Source of the DNA: Pyrrhosoma nymphula
Taxonomy: Eukaryota; Arthropoda; Insecta; Odonata; Coenagrionidae
Assembly (NCBI GenBank): GCA_963573305.1
Contig: OY754336.1
Location: 13,800,699 to 13,864,698, forward strand
Length of the DNA: 64,000 nt
Direction of reading: 5' to 3'
The notes under the pieces were generated by a model, which worked only from the letters and a program-made list of their open reading frames with translations, searched no databases and was not told where the DNA came from. Made by a program: the position numbers and the translations under genes. Shown one piece after another: positions 50,956 to 63,581 of the stretch (position 1 is the first letter of the stretch; each line of letters begins with the position of its first letter).

Positions 50956-53900
50956 TTGTTCAGATAAGTTTTTATTACGCCAATTATTATTGATGAAGCT
51001 TGAGAATGTAATTGTGATGGCATCGGGTCTGAAGTTAAATCGGTTAACTAAGTGAAAGGGTATTAAAATAAAGCAATTTGAGGGTGTGTGGTGATCTAAA
51101 ACCAGATTGTCGGGGGACAGATCCCCAACAGATGCATGGAACTATGGTTGTTATATATTCTATATAGGTATCTGTTTTATTTAATTGCTCAATTTCCATT
51201 ATAACGTATGCTAATGCTTACTCTAAATGATAGAGTTATTTATAAATAGTTGGATAATATTTCGGGTATTCGGAATTTCCCCGCATTGTTTTACATGTTG
51301 GCGTAGGGCTTATAAGCCCTTGTTTCTGAAGTTGCGAGTTATAATCATGCCTTTGTATCTTTTTGTAACCGGCTATTCTGTTTGTATTCGTATAAATAAA
51401 TGAAATTTCCCACAAGTGTCATAGGCTGTGGGTAAATTGTGAATAGCAATATTAATATGCAGTTGGTGTGTATTCATCATGACTTTCCAAAAATAATATT
51501 CTGAGAATATAAGTGATTTGCGGCGTCGATTGTGTATTTGCTCAGCGCGAAAGCTTTAGAACGAAAATATTCGACATTCGATTTCATTACTAATCTAATC
51601 ACTTAATAGCATATTCTCCATGTCCATGGAATTTCTCCTCGATAATTATGGATAGTAATCGTATCTAAAAGGGACTACTGATAAATGTATTTATCTAGGC
51701 TTTCGTCGCGTCTAATCAATGTATTTTCTAGTTTGAACAAAAGTTGTCCTTAAACTACTCAGTTTCCCATTATCCATGAAAAATGGGGCTCAAAACCCTT
51801 GTAAAAGTATTAACCGTAATTAGAAATAGACACTCATTTTGTTCTCCTTCAGTTATAACTTCAAATTCTGCTTTAATCTTTCTTTCATACCCGTTTGGAA
51901 ATAATTTCCACTGCGACAATGGGTGGAGTGTTAAAATGGGAACTTTTCATCAAACAAATCTCACTTCTTTATATAAATAAGGGTACTTGATTAACATTTA
52001 GTGCCTCAAGACGCAATAGTTGACTGTACGTTGTTCAAAATGCATTTCTGTGGTTTATTTGTTTATAAATTGTGATTTTATACGTGAGGAAATAAACGTT
52101 TCCTTGTGAAAAAAGATTATTATAACTTGACCATACATTTTTTAACTATCTATTTTCCTCTTACCTCGATTTTACGAATTTATTGACAGATGTTTTTTAC
52201 ATCATACTTGATTTTTTCAGGTTTTAGCAGCCTACTTCACTTTTTTATAATAAAGTCATAAGGCATACGTGGTTTTTGACGATGTACGTAGAGTCTTTCA
52301 CCATTGCTAATTTAAATATTTTTTCTTGCATGACGAGAGTCTTAATGGCTGGCTCTTAAAAGAGACACTAAGTTCTTTTAATGAGCGATTGCGTTAATTT
52401 TGTATCGCTTGCCATCTGGCATTGCTTGGGATAATCCAGAGGCCTCCAATAATGACTCGCTTGCTAGAGAGTTACGATAGAAAGTGACTGAGGGCTAAGG
52501 GGTTTGTTGTTATACAAGATACTCACTTGAGTAATTTTCCCATATTGCGAATATTGGTTGTATGTAGCTGCAATATATTCCTAAACAGCCGTATTAATTA
52601 ATACTTAATAGTCGTATAGGTATTATTTATATTTTTAATAAAATGTTTTCTCTTATTCTATCTCACATTCATTTCCACCGTAGATCCTTTTCACTCCTCA
52701 AAACTTAATTGCTATAGTTAATTATTAGCTTTAGAACGCAATTTTGATGGAAAAAGTTTACTTCTTTTTTTAACGTGACCGAAATACCGAGAATATTACG
52801 GCTAACTATTTCGCATAAATTACTTTTATTAATTATATATGCACCGGGTAATATGTATTTATTTTGTACAGCGAAAATTATATTGAAATACTACTGTGAC
52901 AGATTAAGCAAAACAGCATAAATTACAGTATAATTTGTTTTGTTTTTTTGGCTTCAAGCAGATGTTCCCTTTCCGAACGTGAGACCGTCTTCAGGTCCTT
53001 TGAAGGCTTGCCATGAGTGGTTGGAGTCACACACATATGCCAATGCGTTGGGTGGGCCGGAAGGGATTGTTACACGTTAGCCATTGCAGAACGGAAAGTG
53101 GCTACCCAGCCGTTGCGACATCGCAATTGAATGGGTTCAGTTTCGCAGGAAACCGTTATTTCGACTAATTTTTGAAGAGCGTGAAAAACCTCGACGCTCG
53201 CACAAAAAAAACAGCCGAGCAAATCGCCCTTTTCTCATTTATATCCGGAGATTATATTTAGAATCGCATTGTGGAGCCCACAAGGCATTCAGAGATTAGG
53301 AGAGAAATCCAAGTCTTGATGTTTGTTCCCACTCGCTTCAGCCTTCTAAAATTTGAAAAAGCCTCTTATTTGGAATTGTATAGGAAATTCGACCCCCGTG
53401 GGAAAGTAGCCGTTTCATGACCTCTTTTCCACCACATTGCATAATCTCTGGGTTTGAAACTTCGTCCTTCGTGCTAAGAAGAGAGCTGCATTTTAGAAAT
53501 GATCTTACTCTGCCTTCTTCTCTATTAATTTAAAGCATACGATTCGCTGTACATCTTAGCACTATTGAATGTCATTTTCTTATATTCAGCTTAACGTAAT
53601 CCTCCGAATGAAACGCTATGGTCTAACGTTTTATCTGCTGTTGGTTTGATCGTGCGGGTGGTTCTTCATTGCCAAGGCCTTTGCCGTGCATTCTGATGGG
53701 AAGATGTTCCGCATTCCACTTGCATCAACTCCGGTCTTTCACAGTGGCCTTCGCCAAGGCCTCGAAGTACTTTCATTTACGGAACATTCTTTGTTTTAAA
53801 CCATTGAAAGTATCAGTGTAGCCAGCAATTAGCCCATTTTGTTTATTTAATAATTCCTAGCTTTCGATTATTCCATGCCTTCATGACAAATACTTTAAGT

Positions 53901-55519
53901 ATTTTACGAAAACTGCTCGAATTGACGAAATAAAATATTCACGATTTATTAATAAATATAAAAGAGTGGTCAATGAATTGAAGGAACAATAGGCCTTAAA
54001 AGTCAGATATGCGCATCCGAGGGACTTTTGACTCCGTATTACCTGTGATAACTATGAGGTAGTTTCTATTATTTGATTTAGTGTGTTTTTCTGAAATTAA
54101 CCAGAAAAATAAAGCTATACTATTTAATGCGCTAATAATAAGTCGTTTTGATTTCGAAAGTGTTTGCTTACATGTGTCTCATTCTCACCTGTTTTTAAAC
54201 TTTGGCCTTTCGTGTGTTATTTTAAAATGTTGGCTTATGTTTTAGTGGACAAGTGCTTTGTGCTCTTTTTGAAAGAGATGATAACTACAGCTCTTGCTTT
54301 TATTTGTTAGTCCTGGGAGAACTATATAAAATTGCTGTTTTCCATTCCTCTTCTATTCCGGCATCATCAAAATCCTTGGGCTTGTTTTATTTGCCATTTT
54401 GATTTTGTATTGTTTAGCGTTGAAATATGTCCATAAGGAAAATGATTCATTGGCTAATTTTGTAATCAAACGCTTAAGAAGTACTGGGATGTCCATATCT
54501 CCTGTTAAAAAGAAATTAATTTCGAGCAACTTAGAAAAATAATAAATATGGCGTGGAGTTCCAAAAAGTAAGACTATTTTTATTTTACACTATCGAGAAA
54601 GTCTTTTGGAAATTGAAAGCTGGACGCTGATTTAGCCTTTAAAACTGTCAATGGTGGCTTAATTGTAGACTAGGCGAGATCACGATGGTCCATCTCAAAC
54701 TTAAGTGGTTTCTCTTGCGTCCGAAGGATACATATCACCACCGAATTAACATCTTCTCCGTGACACAAGATTTACGTTCTGTGACGCTCCTCGATTTCCG
54801 CCTTCGCCTGCAAATGTCCAGTATACCATTCAGCTTCGCGGACCGGTCGTAAAAAAATATGAGGACATTAAGGAGGTTCCCGCGTGACTGAGGCAAAAGA
54901 AATAAAATTAAATGCCATGTATTCGTTATTGCATGTCTCAAAGTACTGCTTTGAAAATTAAATGCCCAGCTACTGGAATGCATAAATCAGATTCAAAATA
55001 TGCACAGTATCCCACAAATAAATATGTTTAATAAATGCTTTTTCCTGCACCAGTAGCCAAATTCAGCTACATTCGTATCGAACAAGCGTAATTTTCCTTC
55101 ATTAACTGCAGTAATTTATCAATAAATTGTACGTTAAGATAGTTAGGCACATTGATTTTGTACTCGGTAACTATCGTAGAAAAAATTGCTTCTTTAATTG
55201 GTTTTTCGCAAACATGACACATTTATAAAGAGAAAAACACGTTTTTTTGTGGTAAACGTTGATGCCAAGTTATATGAAGTTTAATCGTTGGAAATTAAGG
55301 CCGTAAAGGGGGCGAAAAGCTGATAGTTGCAACTTGTGTAACTTAGGGCATGATGTGCCATGGTATTTAGCAGAGTTACGTGGAATGATAAGGGAAGGAT
55401 TATTAGGCAAATAGAAAAGCGTGAAGGGAGACTTGGCGTCGGCAGGAGCCAATCTTTAACGTAAGATGCCAAGGGGTTCTTAGTTAAATGTCCTATATGA
55501 CCGACAGAGTACTATACTT
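50956..55519. other. Gene-free sequence
   Basis: AT-rich with ORFs of 82 codons or fewer. Nothing recognised. Confidence 0.5.
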
Positions 55520-55650
55520 AAAGTGCTCTCCACATTACAGGCATAAAGGGATCGGAGTTGCTACGTAAAATATTCGCCCCTTCCGGTTTGAGGCAGGCCT
55601 CTCCGGATTCGAAGTCTGTACTTCATCCGCTACACCCCAACATGAGCTCC
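55520..55650 (-). repeat. SINE-like repeat, family B, copy 2
   Basis: Shares the AAGTGCTCTCCACATTAC and GGGATCGG blocks with 45115-45225. Minus strand has TGTAGCGGATGAAGT (A-box region) and GACTTCGAATCCGG (B box). Confidence 0.5.
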
Positions 55651-58619
55651 AAAGGGTAATTAATGCATAAAATGATTCCTGCTTCATTTCCTCCCCTAGA
55701 CTTTATTTTACTAATATAATTATATTCATAATGCTATATATAACTAAAAAATATGAAGAGGAGGAGATATTTAATATATCTAATTTTTATGTTGGTTAAA
55801 CATTAAAAATATAAATTAATTAATAATGAGTGAGTAAGAGTGTGGAGAATCACCCTAACTGGTTGGCTGAGAGAATATATGTAATGCTCAGGGAAACGGT
55901 GAATGAGAAAAGACCGAAGGAAAATCTCCGCACTTGCGGATACCGAGCCCAGGTTCTTGGGATGGAAAGCCAGCCACGGCGCGCCTATCGATTGATGGGA
56001 TCGTTTATCGAGGTGCAAGCGCGCACAGAGCAAATGGACACGCCTAACGGTGTTGTACTCCTATATCCCGCATTGCCATCCCCATCCATTCACGCGAACA
56101 CACGCAGCTACGAGAACGCACCTCTTTTCACCGCGCCCATCTCCTTCTCTTCCAATCTCAGCTCAGTCTCTCTCGCCTTCGCATTAAACACTTTCAGTCA
56201 CGCCCCCCGCCCCATCGTACAGTCCGCGTCCAAACTCCTTTCACTGCCTCATTACGTTCGCCCGCAGTTAACAGTGTGTGATCGTCCTACTTCCTCCCTT
56301 CCTCCGTGCCTTCCTTCACTCCTCGCCTTCAGCCGTCCGCTTTTAGGGTGCTCCAGTGAGGACTCGACGGATGCCACAAGAAATTCTCCGCCCCTCTCTT
56401 GTACGAACGCCTTAAACTTTGCTATACCTCCTCTTCCGCACCGACTGTTCTTTTGCAAGGCCTCTTATTTGGTTCAGGTTGTGCTCAATACTATGCTCCA
56501 ACTCCAAGTGCTCATCTTACTCTGTAGATTTATTCCTCTTGCAGAATGAAGTTACAGCAGTTTATCTGTAATCCGAGCTTCGAAGTACGAGGTTTCGTAT
56601 TATATTGCGGCTGTACAAAGCCAATTTTGCACATGCAAAAGAACGTCTGAATCCTGCAAACAGTCGATTTCCTAATGAAAGACAATCCACAGAAATATTT
56701 TATACCAGCCGTGTCAAAAAATGAAGTACGGCAAAACATAGAAATATCGCACTTTTTTGCAATTTATTTTTGCCCTTAAGCCATCCTTATTATTCGATTC
56801 TTACCTCGCATGCCTACATATTTCAGAGGAGGTAATCCCTCCATCGGAATCCTGGAAATTTCTCGGCTGCTCAAAAATTATCATAAAATGTAACTATTGT
56901 TTCTATTTCTTCTGAATACATTGATCCATTATTTAATAAATTACTTAATGTCTATTTTACCAAAGTTTCGAATTTATATTTCTGCTTCTTCAGGGCAGGG
57001 AGAGAGAGTTACTTCTGATTTTTATTGTACAATAATGGCTTTGTTGGAGCCCTGAAGAAGAATAGATGGTAAAACGTTGGAAAAAGAAAAATAAAGTAAT
57101 TTCTTAATTAATGGATCTATATCTCCAGAATTAATATAAACAATTATTATATGAAAATAAGAGGTCATGAAAAGGAATCATCTGGTTTATCATAAAAACT
57201 GATTTTTGTTTATATGTTTTTGTATTCAATATTCATGATGCAAATATTACGTCTTACTGTAAACTGTTTATATGGATGAAGACAGACTAAAGATTCGTTG
57301 CTATTAAATCGATATTTTGCATAAAATGATAAAAATAGAGCACATTTGGATTTACTTAGGGAATTCCAATCAAATACGATTAACGATTGAGTGTCCCTCT
57401 GCATACATGTTCATCAACGATGGCCAATGGGTTCAGGATACTTGCTCCTGCATCCGTATTTAAAATAAAAACGGTTCATTAGGCATTATATCCTTGAAAT
57501 GATTACTTGCTCTGTTTTTTGTAAGTAGCAATCTAGACGGAAAATTGCGAAAACAGTGGTAGGATTGAAGAGGGTTGAAAACATTTTCACAAGTGAATTG
57601 GATATACTGGCTGGAAGAGCAGAAAAGTCGTTGGTTAAGGGAGCCGGGCTTAAATGCCAAATCATTAGTAGTGCAGTGAAGTGACTCGTGAAAAGCTGCT
57701 GCATGTTTATCACCCTTTCAAGATGTCGTTTATTTGTTACTTGGAAGAACCAATCAATTTTGAAGGAAATGCTTTATCATTAGTCTAGACAAAATACCTG
57801 AAAGAAATTCTTGGCATATTTCATTTCATTGTACAATATACTTTATGTGTCATAAACCATTTCTTCTTGCTTAGTGTGGAGTTTTATTCCAAAATGCCAG
57901 CTTTATGAAAGACATTTTTAGCATATATTATAAGCCGAAGTGGCCAAAACACATTAAAACTATCTTATGGTGCATTAAATCAATGTCGATATACTCTTAC
58001 TCTTGTTTCTTAGTTTGTGATTATATGTTTTTTTCGTTTAATCATTGGCATATTAACGTCAGCATTGTAGGATAATTTATGTTCCTCTCGCGTTTTGTTT
58101 TCTCGGTATTATATATTGATTATAATCAAATTTCTTCCATAAATATCGTTAAACTCTTATAATTTGGATTTCACTAATTCAGGACTATACCCTTCGAAAT
58201 GTGCTTGAAGAGTTATACCCTTTTTTAAACCTGCGAAGTGGAAAGTGGAGGAGAATGCATGATTGAGACACATACTGTGCGAGTAGTATCCTGATAACAG
58301 TAATGGAAAAATTTCCGAGGAAGAGGAAGGATGGAATAAAAAAAGGTAATTATAAGTGCCGGAAAAATAAAAGACAGAGGAGTGCACTGGTTGGCGGAAA
58401 GGAAAATGAATTGAAGTTCTGCAACAAACTAACTATTTGATTGACGACTGTGAACATGATGAAGATGTGTCCTATCCCATTCTATCAAATAGACCTGCGA
58501 TTTGGATACATTTTGGTCGTCACATCGACAGCTATTGGGTATTCAATGTATGCATATGTAAAAGAAAAGTCGCCTACAAGCCAACCTGCAGTTCAAATAA
58601 ACGGGTAAAGTAAGAAACG
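55651..58619. other. Gene-free sequence with a C-rich open frame at 55830-56549
   Basis: The 239-codon frame begins at GTG, not ATG. It is Ser/Pro/Leu-rich through C-rich composition and shows no domain. A MITE lies at 56921-57118. The remainder is AT-rich and unrecognised. Confidence 0.45.
56921..57118. mobile_element. MITE/foldback with CTTCTTCAGGGC inner repeats
   Basis: Outer ends (TTGATCCATTATTTAATAAA and its near complement at 57098-57118) and inner blocks (TTTTACCAAAGTTT; CTTCTTCAGGGC at 56985-56996 and its complement at 57049-57060) are inverted. About 200 bp in all, non-coding. Confidence 0.7.
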
Positions 58620-58870
58620 AGGAAGTGTGTAGGGAATGGAAGAGAAGAAAATCATTTGGCGAATGCCAAGGTACTGAAGATCCAGTTGGGTTGGCCACAC
58701 CCTGAGACACAGTGAACTCGTAAGGAGCACGAGAGGATGGAAAATGAGAGGGAAAGTCCCGCGAGGGATGGGAAGGGGAAATACGTTAGACGGATAAATC
58801 GACAAATGAAACAGAAGAGATATCTGGGCGTAAAGGAATTATCAGGGTATTGAGAAGATTGAAGGACTGC
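58620..58870 (+). pseudogene. LINE reverse transcriptase C-terminal relic
   Basis: Frame 58687-58797 reads WVGHTLRHSELVRSTRGWKM followed by RGKVPRGMGRGNTLDG and a stop. WxGHxLRH...GKxxRGRGR is the signature near the C-terminus of many insect non-LTR reverse transcriptases. Downstream, KQKRYLGVKELSG and NQSLD-like words continue the match in broken frames. Confidence 0.72.
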
Positions 58871-59689
58871 AGTGAACCAGTCTTTGGATTGAACGAATTG
58901 TGCTGATCCATTCGCGGACGGCAATCGCTGTACGACAGTGGTCTGAATTTGGAAAAAGCTGGCCAATATTCCCTGTAATCCCTTCTCCGGAAGTAAAAAC
59001 GTCTCATGGTCACGCATTGCTGATTTTTGATGTGAATTCGCCGCTCAAAAACCAAAATGCGAAGACTTAAAGTTGGAAAATCTCGCAAAAGACGTCCACC
59101 TTCGATTTTCTCTGAAAATCTCAGAAAACATTGCAGAACTTCTTCAATGAATTTAGACCTGTTTCGTTTCAATGAACAAAAAAATTAAGTAAATCAATGT
59201 TTGGATGAAAAAATATGTTTTCTTCCCTGGAGACCTCACGTGTCTTGATTATAAAAAAATGAAGTTTCCTTTCCTCTGCGAGAGACTTCCTCAGGGTTGA
59301 TTATTTGCGTGTGAGAATTTTAATGGGGAATCCCAACAGTGGAATCCACCTTATAACGAATATACACCACGAAAGGTTTAAATAAACTAAGGCTTGAATG
59401 ACTCTTGGTCATCTAGTGATGCGGTGATCTAATTGTAATGTCGAATATCCGCCCCACAGTCGCCGAAGTGTCGCTTGCTTCTCCCACCCTCCCACTAGCC
59501 TCACGCCAACCTCACCCTCCCACGCCTCCTCCGCGGCGCTCCCGTCGAAATTCCCACCCCCACTCACCCGCCCTCTCAGGTCGTCATTTCCTTCTCCTTC
59601 CGACCGTCGCAACCTCCATACCCTCCCGCAACTGGAGTGAGTGGTGTGAGAAACACCGCCTTAACCCGCTAAGCAGCGTGCTCTGCTTT
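58871..59689. other. Gene-free upstream region of cuticular gene 2
   Basis: No gene recognised. From about 59440 the DNA becomes C/T-rich toward the promoter of cuticular gene 2. Confidence 0.5.
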
Positions 59690-59707
59690 TTTCTCTCTCT
59701 CTCCCGG
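59690..59707 (+). promoter_or_regulatory. CT-repeat tract upstream of cuticular gene 2
   Basis: A short CTCTCTCTCTC run lies about 110 bases upstream of the TATA box, in a CT-rich strip that starts near 59450. Possible GAGA-factor site by analogy with other insect promoters; not demonstrated. Confidence 0.3.
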
Positions 59708-59813
59708 TGCTTTTTTCGTCTTATTGGGTCACATGTGAGAGCAGTTCCTCCGCTTAATCCTGCGCCGCGTGCCCCCCGGGCCCATGGCCGCAAACCTCGG
59801 GAGGGTTTTCTAG

Positions 59814-59919
59814 TATAAAAGCGAGAGTCACCCCCAGGAGAAGTATCACTCATCAACCGGAGACCGTGCGAGGAAGTTAAGAAGGAAGCCCGACCACTGC
59901 GTAGCATAAAACCATTGCG
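59814..59919 (+). promoter_or_regulatory. Core promoter and 5' UTR of cuticular gene 2
   Basis: A TATA box (TATAAAAG) lies at 59814-59821 and an initiator-like TCACT at 59846-59850, 34 bases from the TATA start. The leader is about 72 bases, to the ATG at 59920. Spacing matches the other cuticular gene closely. The start site is inferred. Confidence 0.75.
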
Positions 59920-61770
59920 ATGGCTTTCGTCAGAGTAAGTGGTCTTCCTTCTATGCGTGCCCCAATGGATTACTACCAGCGGACAGTATTTTAGTATCGC
60001 TTCAAAAAGGGTTGTGAGGCAAGGGTGTTATCCGGAGGAGGGATGAGCCTCCTCCCGAAGGATCGCCTGAACACGTGTGCATTTTTGTCGCGGATCTGCT
60101 ATCTTATTTGACGGTTTTTCGAATCGCCGGGAGTTTGTGGCTATCCTGACTTCTTTCCATCGTGATATTGAGTGGGGGCCAATTTAAAAAGCGATTTTTT
60201 TATTCATTCAGAGGGCTTAACTTCGTGTTTCTGTCCAACGCTCTCAGCTCCAGTCATACTTAACGTTTCTGCAAATTTACTCAATGAAGGAATAGCATAA
60301 AGCAACTTTTAATAAATTTATCGTTACTTTATTTCAGCATCATATTAGCCAGGGATCATAGCAATTTTGAGAAAAGTTTTCAATTTATTTCTTTATATTA
60401 CATAGGACTTCCAGCCCTCGTTCCAGCTATTCTAGCTATAGTGATGCCTCTTTGTTTTAGCGGAGTGACTGGTTGGAGGGATAAATTCTCCAAAGAGTAC
60501 TAGCTTTCCTTCATCCATTCATTGTTTCGTGCGAATATATCATATTAAGTTTTTAAAAAGTATTATTTTTAAACAATTTTGTAAGGCTTAACTATTTCCC
60601 AATGAACTATTCCAGCTTTTGTAATGCGTTCAAATTTTTGAGATTTTATATATCGGAGGAAATACTTGGTCTAAAGTAATTACTCCATTCTGTCATTTTT
60701 TTTAGGACAGAACTAATTTTGAATAAAAAACAATGTATTTATTCTTTAACTTCTGATAAGACCTACGTTTGGCTCTAGTCATGGTTTTATAGTTTGGCGA
60801 GTGTTTTTCCGAATTTTGCGAAAATATTTTAGAACCGTTTCGTAAATACTTCGGGTCTTCTCTGCTTTTGTAATTCTAGCAATCATTAAAGGCATGATTT
60901 ATCTTAAGTTAAAAATTAATCCTTCTATTTGGCTAAAAATGTCTTAAATGCTTTTGAATCCGCTGGTTTAATCTAACCCCTTATTTTTGGACTGCATCTT
61001 CGGAATTGAACTCAGACATTTCAGCGATTTGCTCTTTCATTGTGATGCTTGCTTTCTCTCAGGTCTTGACCTTCGCTGCCCTTGTGGCGCTCACTCAAGC
61101 CATTTCCGTCCCCGTACATCATGGTTATGCTGCTTACGCACCGAGAGTATTAGCTGCCCCTGCTTATGCCCCTGCCCGCGTCGCCTATGCTGCCCCTGCT
61201 CGAGTCGCCTACGCCGCCCCTGCCTACGCCGCCCCTGCCTACGCCGCCCATGCTTATGCAGCCCCTGCATACGCCCACGCAGCCCCAGCCTACGCCCACG
61301 CTGGGCCAGTTGTCGCTCATGCTGCTCCAGTTGTCGCCCATGCTGCTCCAGTGGCCTACGCTGCCCCCGTCGCCAAGGCTGTCGTCGCTGCACCCTACTC
61401 CGTTCCTCAGTACTCTTTCTCTTACGGAGTCAATGACCCCCACACTGGTGACCAAAAAAGCCAGCACGAAACCCGCCAAGGAGACGTCGTCCAGGGTTCC
61501 TACAGCCTGGTTGAACCCGACGGCACCCACCGTCAGGTCGACTACACCGCCGACCCGGTCAACGGATTCAACGCTGTCGTCCACCGAGGACCCGCCGTCG
61601 TCAAGGCTGCCGTTGCCGCACCCGCCGTGGCCTACGCCGCACCCGTCAGGGCAGCATACGCCGCACCCGCTTTCGCAAAAGTGGCCGCGCCCGTGGCTTA
61701 CGCCGCTCCCGTCAGGGCAGCGTACGCGGCACCCGCTGCTCACTATGCCGCCCCCGCATACTATCACTAA
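59920..61770 (+). CDS. RR-2 cuticular protein 2, join(59920..59934,61063..61770), 240 aa
   Basis: Secreted chitin-binding cuticle protein. Exon 1 encodes MAFVR, followed by a GTAAGT donor at 59935. Exon 2 begins after TTTCTCTCAG at 61053-61062 and continues in phase 0 with VLTFAALVALTQA, giving a signal peptide of about 18 residues. Residues 27-115 are low-complexity repeats of AAPAY, ARVAY, AHAAP and VVAHAAP. The RR-2 domain is at about residues 121-178 (PQYSFSYGV, HETRQGDVVQGSYSLVEPDG, DYTADPVNGFNAVV). A second AAPV/AYAAP tail follows, ending AAPAYYH. The Ala-Ala-Pro motifs are common in hard-cuticle proteins. TATA and AATAAA signals complete the gene. It shares gene structure and domain with the gene at 21944 but differs in flanking repeats, so the two are paralogues and not a recent copy. 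Confidence 0.94.
59935..61062 (+). other. Intron 1 of cuticular gene 2 (1128 bp)
   Basis: A GTAAGT donor and a pyrimidine-rich TTTCTCTCAG acceptor bound it; phase 0. The interior is AT-rich and shows no element I recognise. Confidence 0.85.
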
Positions 61771-62215
61771 GCACCCCATCCCAGAAGCATCTATTTATCC
61801 CCTCGAGAATGCTTTAGCCATATCATTGATGAGAGTTGCAATGTGAAAGCATTGGCATACTTCGCACCTTAACTCCCGGAAGAGTCTTAGGAATATAGCT
61901 CACAGCAGTGCACCCCATTGTTTTCATGCCTTGTACGGGCTACCCACGGGAGATCCTTGACATGGGTGTAACTTGAACTTCATGGAGCCCATGGGCCATC
62001 TCGTGTGGCCTCCAAGGGCTAGGCTTGAAGAAGAAGTTGCAGATTGCGTGAACTCCAAAATGTGTGGAGGTACTTACCTCTTGTACTCATCTCGCCCTTC
62101 CATTACCTTACCTCCTTGTACATTTTCCCTTGCGTGCCACCTATGGGCTTCATGTTTGAAGTCTAGTTTGTATATTTATCTTATGAAATAAAGAAAGTAT
62201 ACGAAATGTGTTTCT
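61771..62215 (+). other. 3' UTR of cuticular gene 2
   Basis: Runs from the TAA at 61768-61770 to shortly after AATAAA at 62187-62192. The small ORFs in it are not convincing genes. Confidence 0.65.
62187..62192 (+). terminator. Polyadenylation signal AATAAA of cuticular gene 2
   Basis: Consensus hexamer about 420 bases after the stop codon, followed by a T-rich stretch. Confidence 0.7.
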
Positions 62216-63581
62216 ATTTATTTGAAAAAACCTTAAATATCAAAGTATTGCATACTTTAACCCCCTGCTTAAATTTCGTTGAACAATTTTTATCGCTGTG
62301 TTTTTTTTTTGTTTTCGGGAGACTTCAACAATCGTAGTATTTGACGCCTCTTAAAATGAAAAATGAAAAATTAGATATAAATAATAAATATGACCATTAA
62401 TTACACGAACTCAACAGTAAAAACTTCTTTTTGATAAACCCATGTACTCAAGCGTTTTTCCTTTATTTTTGTCCATATTTTTAACTATTTCCATAAATTC
62501 TTAGCCGCTTATTTTCTGTCAACATACCGAGGCTTTTTAGTTCATTCTCTTCAATTACATCGCTATTACGCTTCAATTATATCAGTGTCTGAATTGTATG
62601 TTACTAAGTAGTTACATAAGTGTATGGCAGTGTCCTTATTTAGATTTTGCTCCCATTTCCCAGTTTATACCTTGGTAGGGGTTCATTTAAACTCTTGCAA
62701 CACCCTTTTAATCCATCACACTCCTTTTTCCATTGTTAGGGGTTGATTATTCCACAGTGCAGGGATAGAAATCTGTGACGCTTCTACGCTACAAAAATCC
62801 CGCTCAACTCTGCCTTCTCGACCCCTTATCGCCCCTCCTAAATCTGCATCGTTCATTGTTCCCCGGCCGCCTAGCTTTTTCACGTCCTGTACATGGAAAC
62901 CGTCCGGGTATCTAATTTTTTAATCCTTTCTCACCCTTCTCCAATTCTGGACACAAGTTGCAAAACGTGTCGGCAAAGGCGAGCGTCCTTCCCTAAAATG
63001 TCCTCCCCTTCCACGCTTTGCTTTCCCTCCAGCGGCTACCGTTAGTCACTCAAAAACCGTTCGTCGTATTACCGCCACCTCAACGAATTGGATGTTCTCC
63101 CCGCAATCCTTCCCGTCATGCATTTCGCATGCTTAATACGCCCCGGTCTGCCGCCTCTTCCACGGCTCTCCCAACGCTGGTGGAGTCGTAAGGGTCACGT
63201 TCCGTCCGCGTCGCTCCTCCAGTAGCTCGCACCACGAATGAATGCTTTACCCCCCTATCCGTCGTTGTTTCACTCTCGCCCCCGCCCAAAGATTACTAAC
63301 CCCCCGCCCCACCGGGCAGCGCTGCCCGGGGCGCGTGCCCCGCGTAGTTAAATAAGGCGGGAGTCCGGTGTGGGTAGCTGCATGGTGGGAGGAAGTGAAA
63401 GGACTTTCGCTTTTCCCGCGCGAATATGGTGGTGACGAAATCTCCTCGTTTCTCATCGCTCTCCTTTTGTGTTCACTCGCATTGATAAGCATGCATTAAA
63501 CTTGTATGCATCGTCGTTTTTTGTTTTCTTCCTGCCTGTCTCTTTTATCTCCCGCCCTTAAGCTCCTTTCCTTTCCTGAGT
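62216..63581. other. Gene-free sequence, GC-rich from 62800 to 63480
   Basis: Base composition shifts to C-rich, resembling the upstream strips of both cuticle genes. It could be the distal promoter of a third cluster member beyond the window. No exon is visible. Confidence 0.4.
63312..63341. repeat. 18-bp perfect palindrome beside a GGGGC hairpin
   Basis: CCGGGCAGCGCTGCCCGG at 63312-63329 is perfectly palindromic. It overlaps GGGGCGCGTGCCCC (63328-63341). TAAATAAGG follows at about 63350. This is the most GC-rich spot of the right edge and may belong to an upstream region of a gene beyond the window. Confidence 0.6.

Noticed and set aside
55830..56549. 239-codon open frame
   Set aside because: Starts at GTG, is Ser/Pro/Leu-rich from C-rich DNA, has no domain, and lies among repeats.
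61150..61779. 209-codon minus-strand frame and 226-codon +2 frame over cuticular gene 2
   Set aside because: Shadows of the repeat-rich cuticle exon. The Pro/Thr/Ser-rich and Gly/Val-rich translations are frame artefacts.
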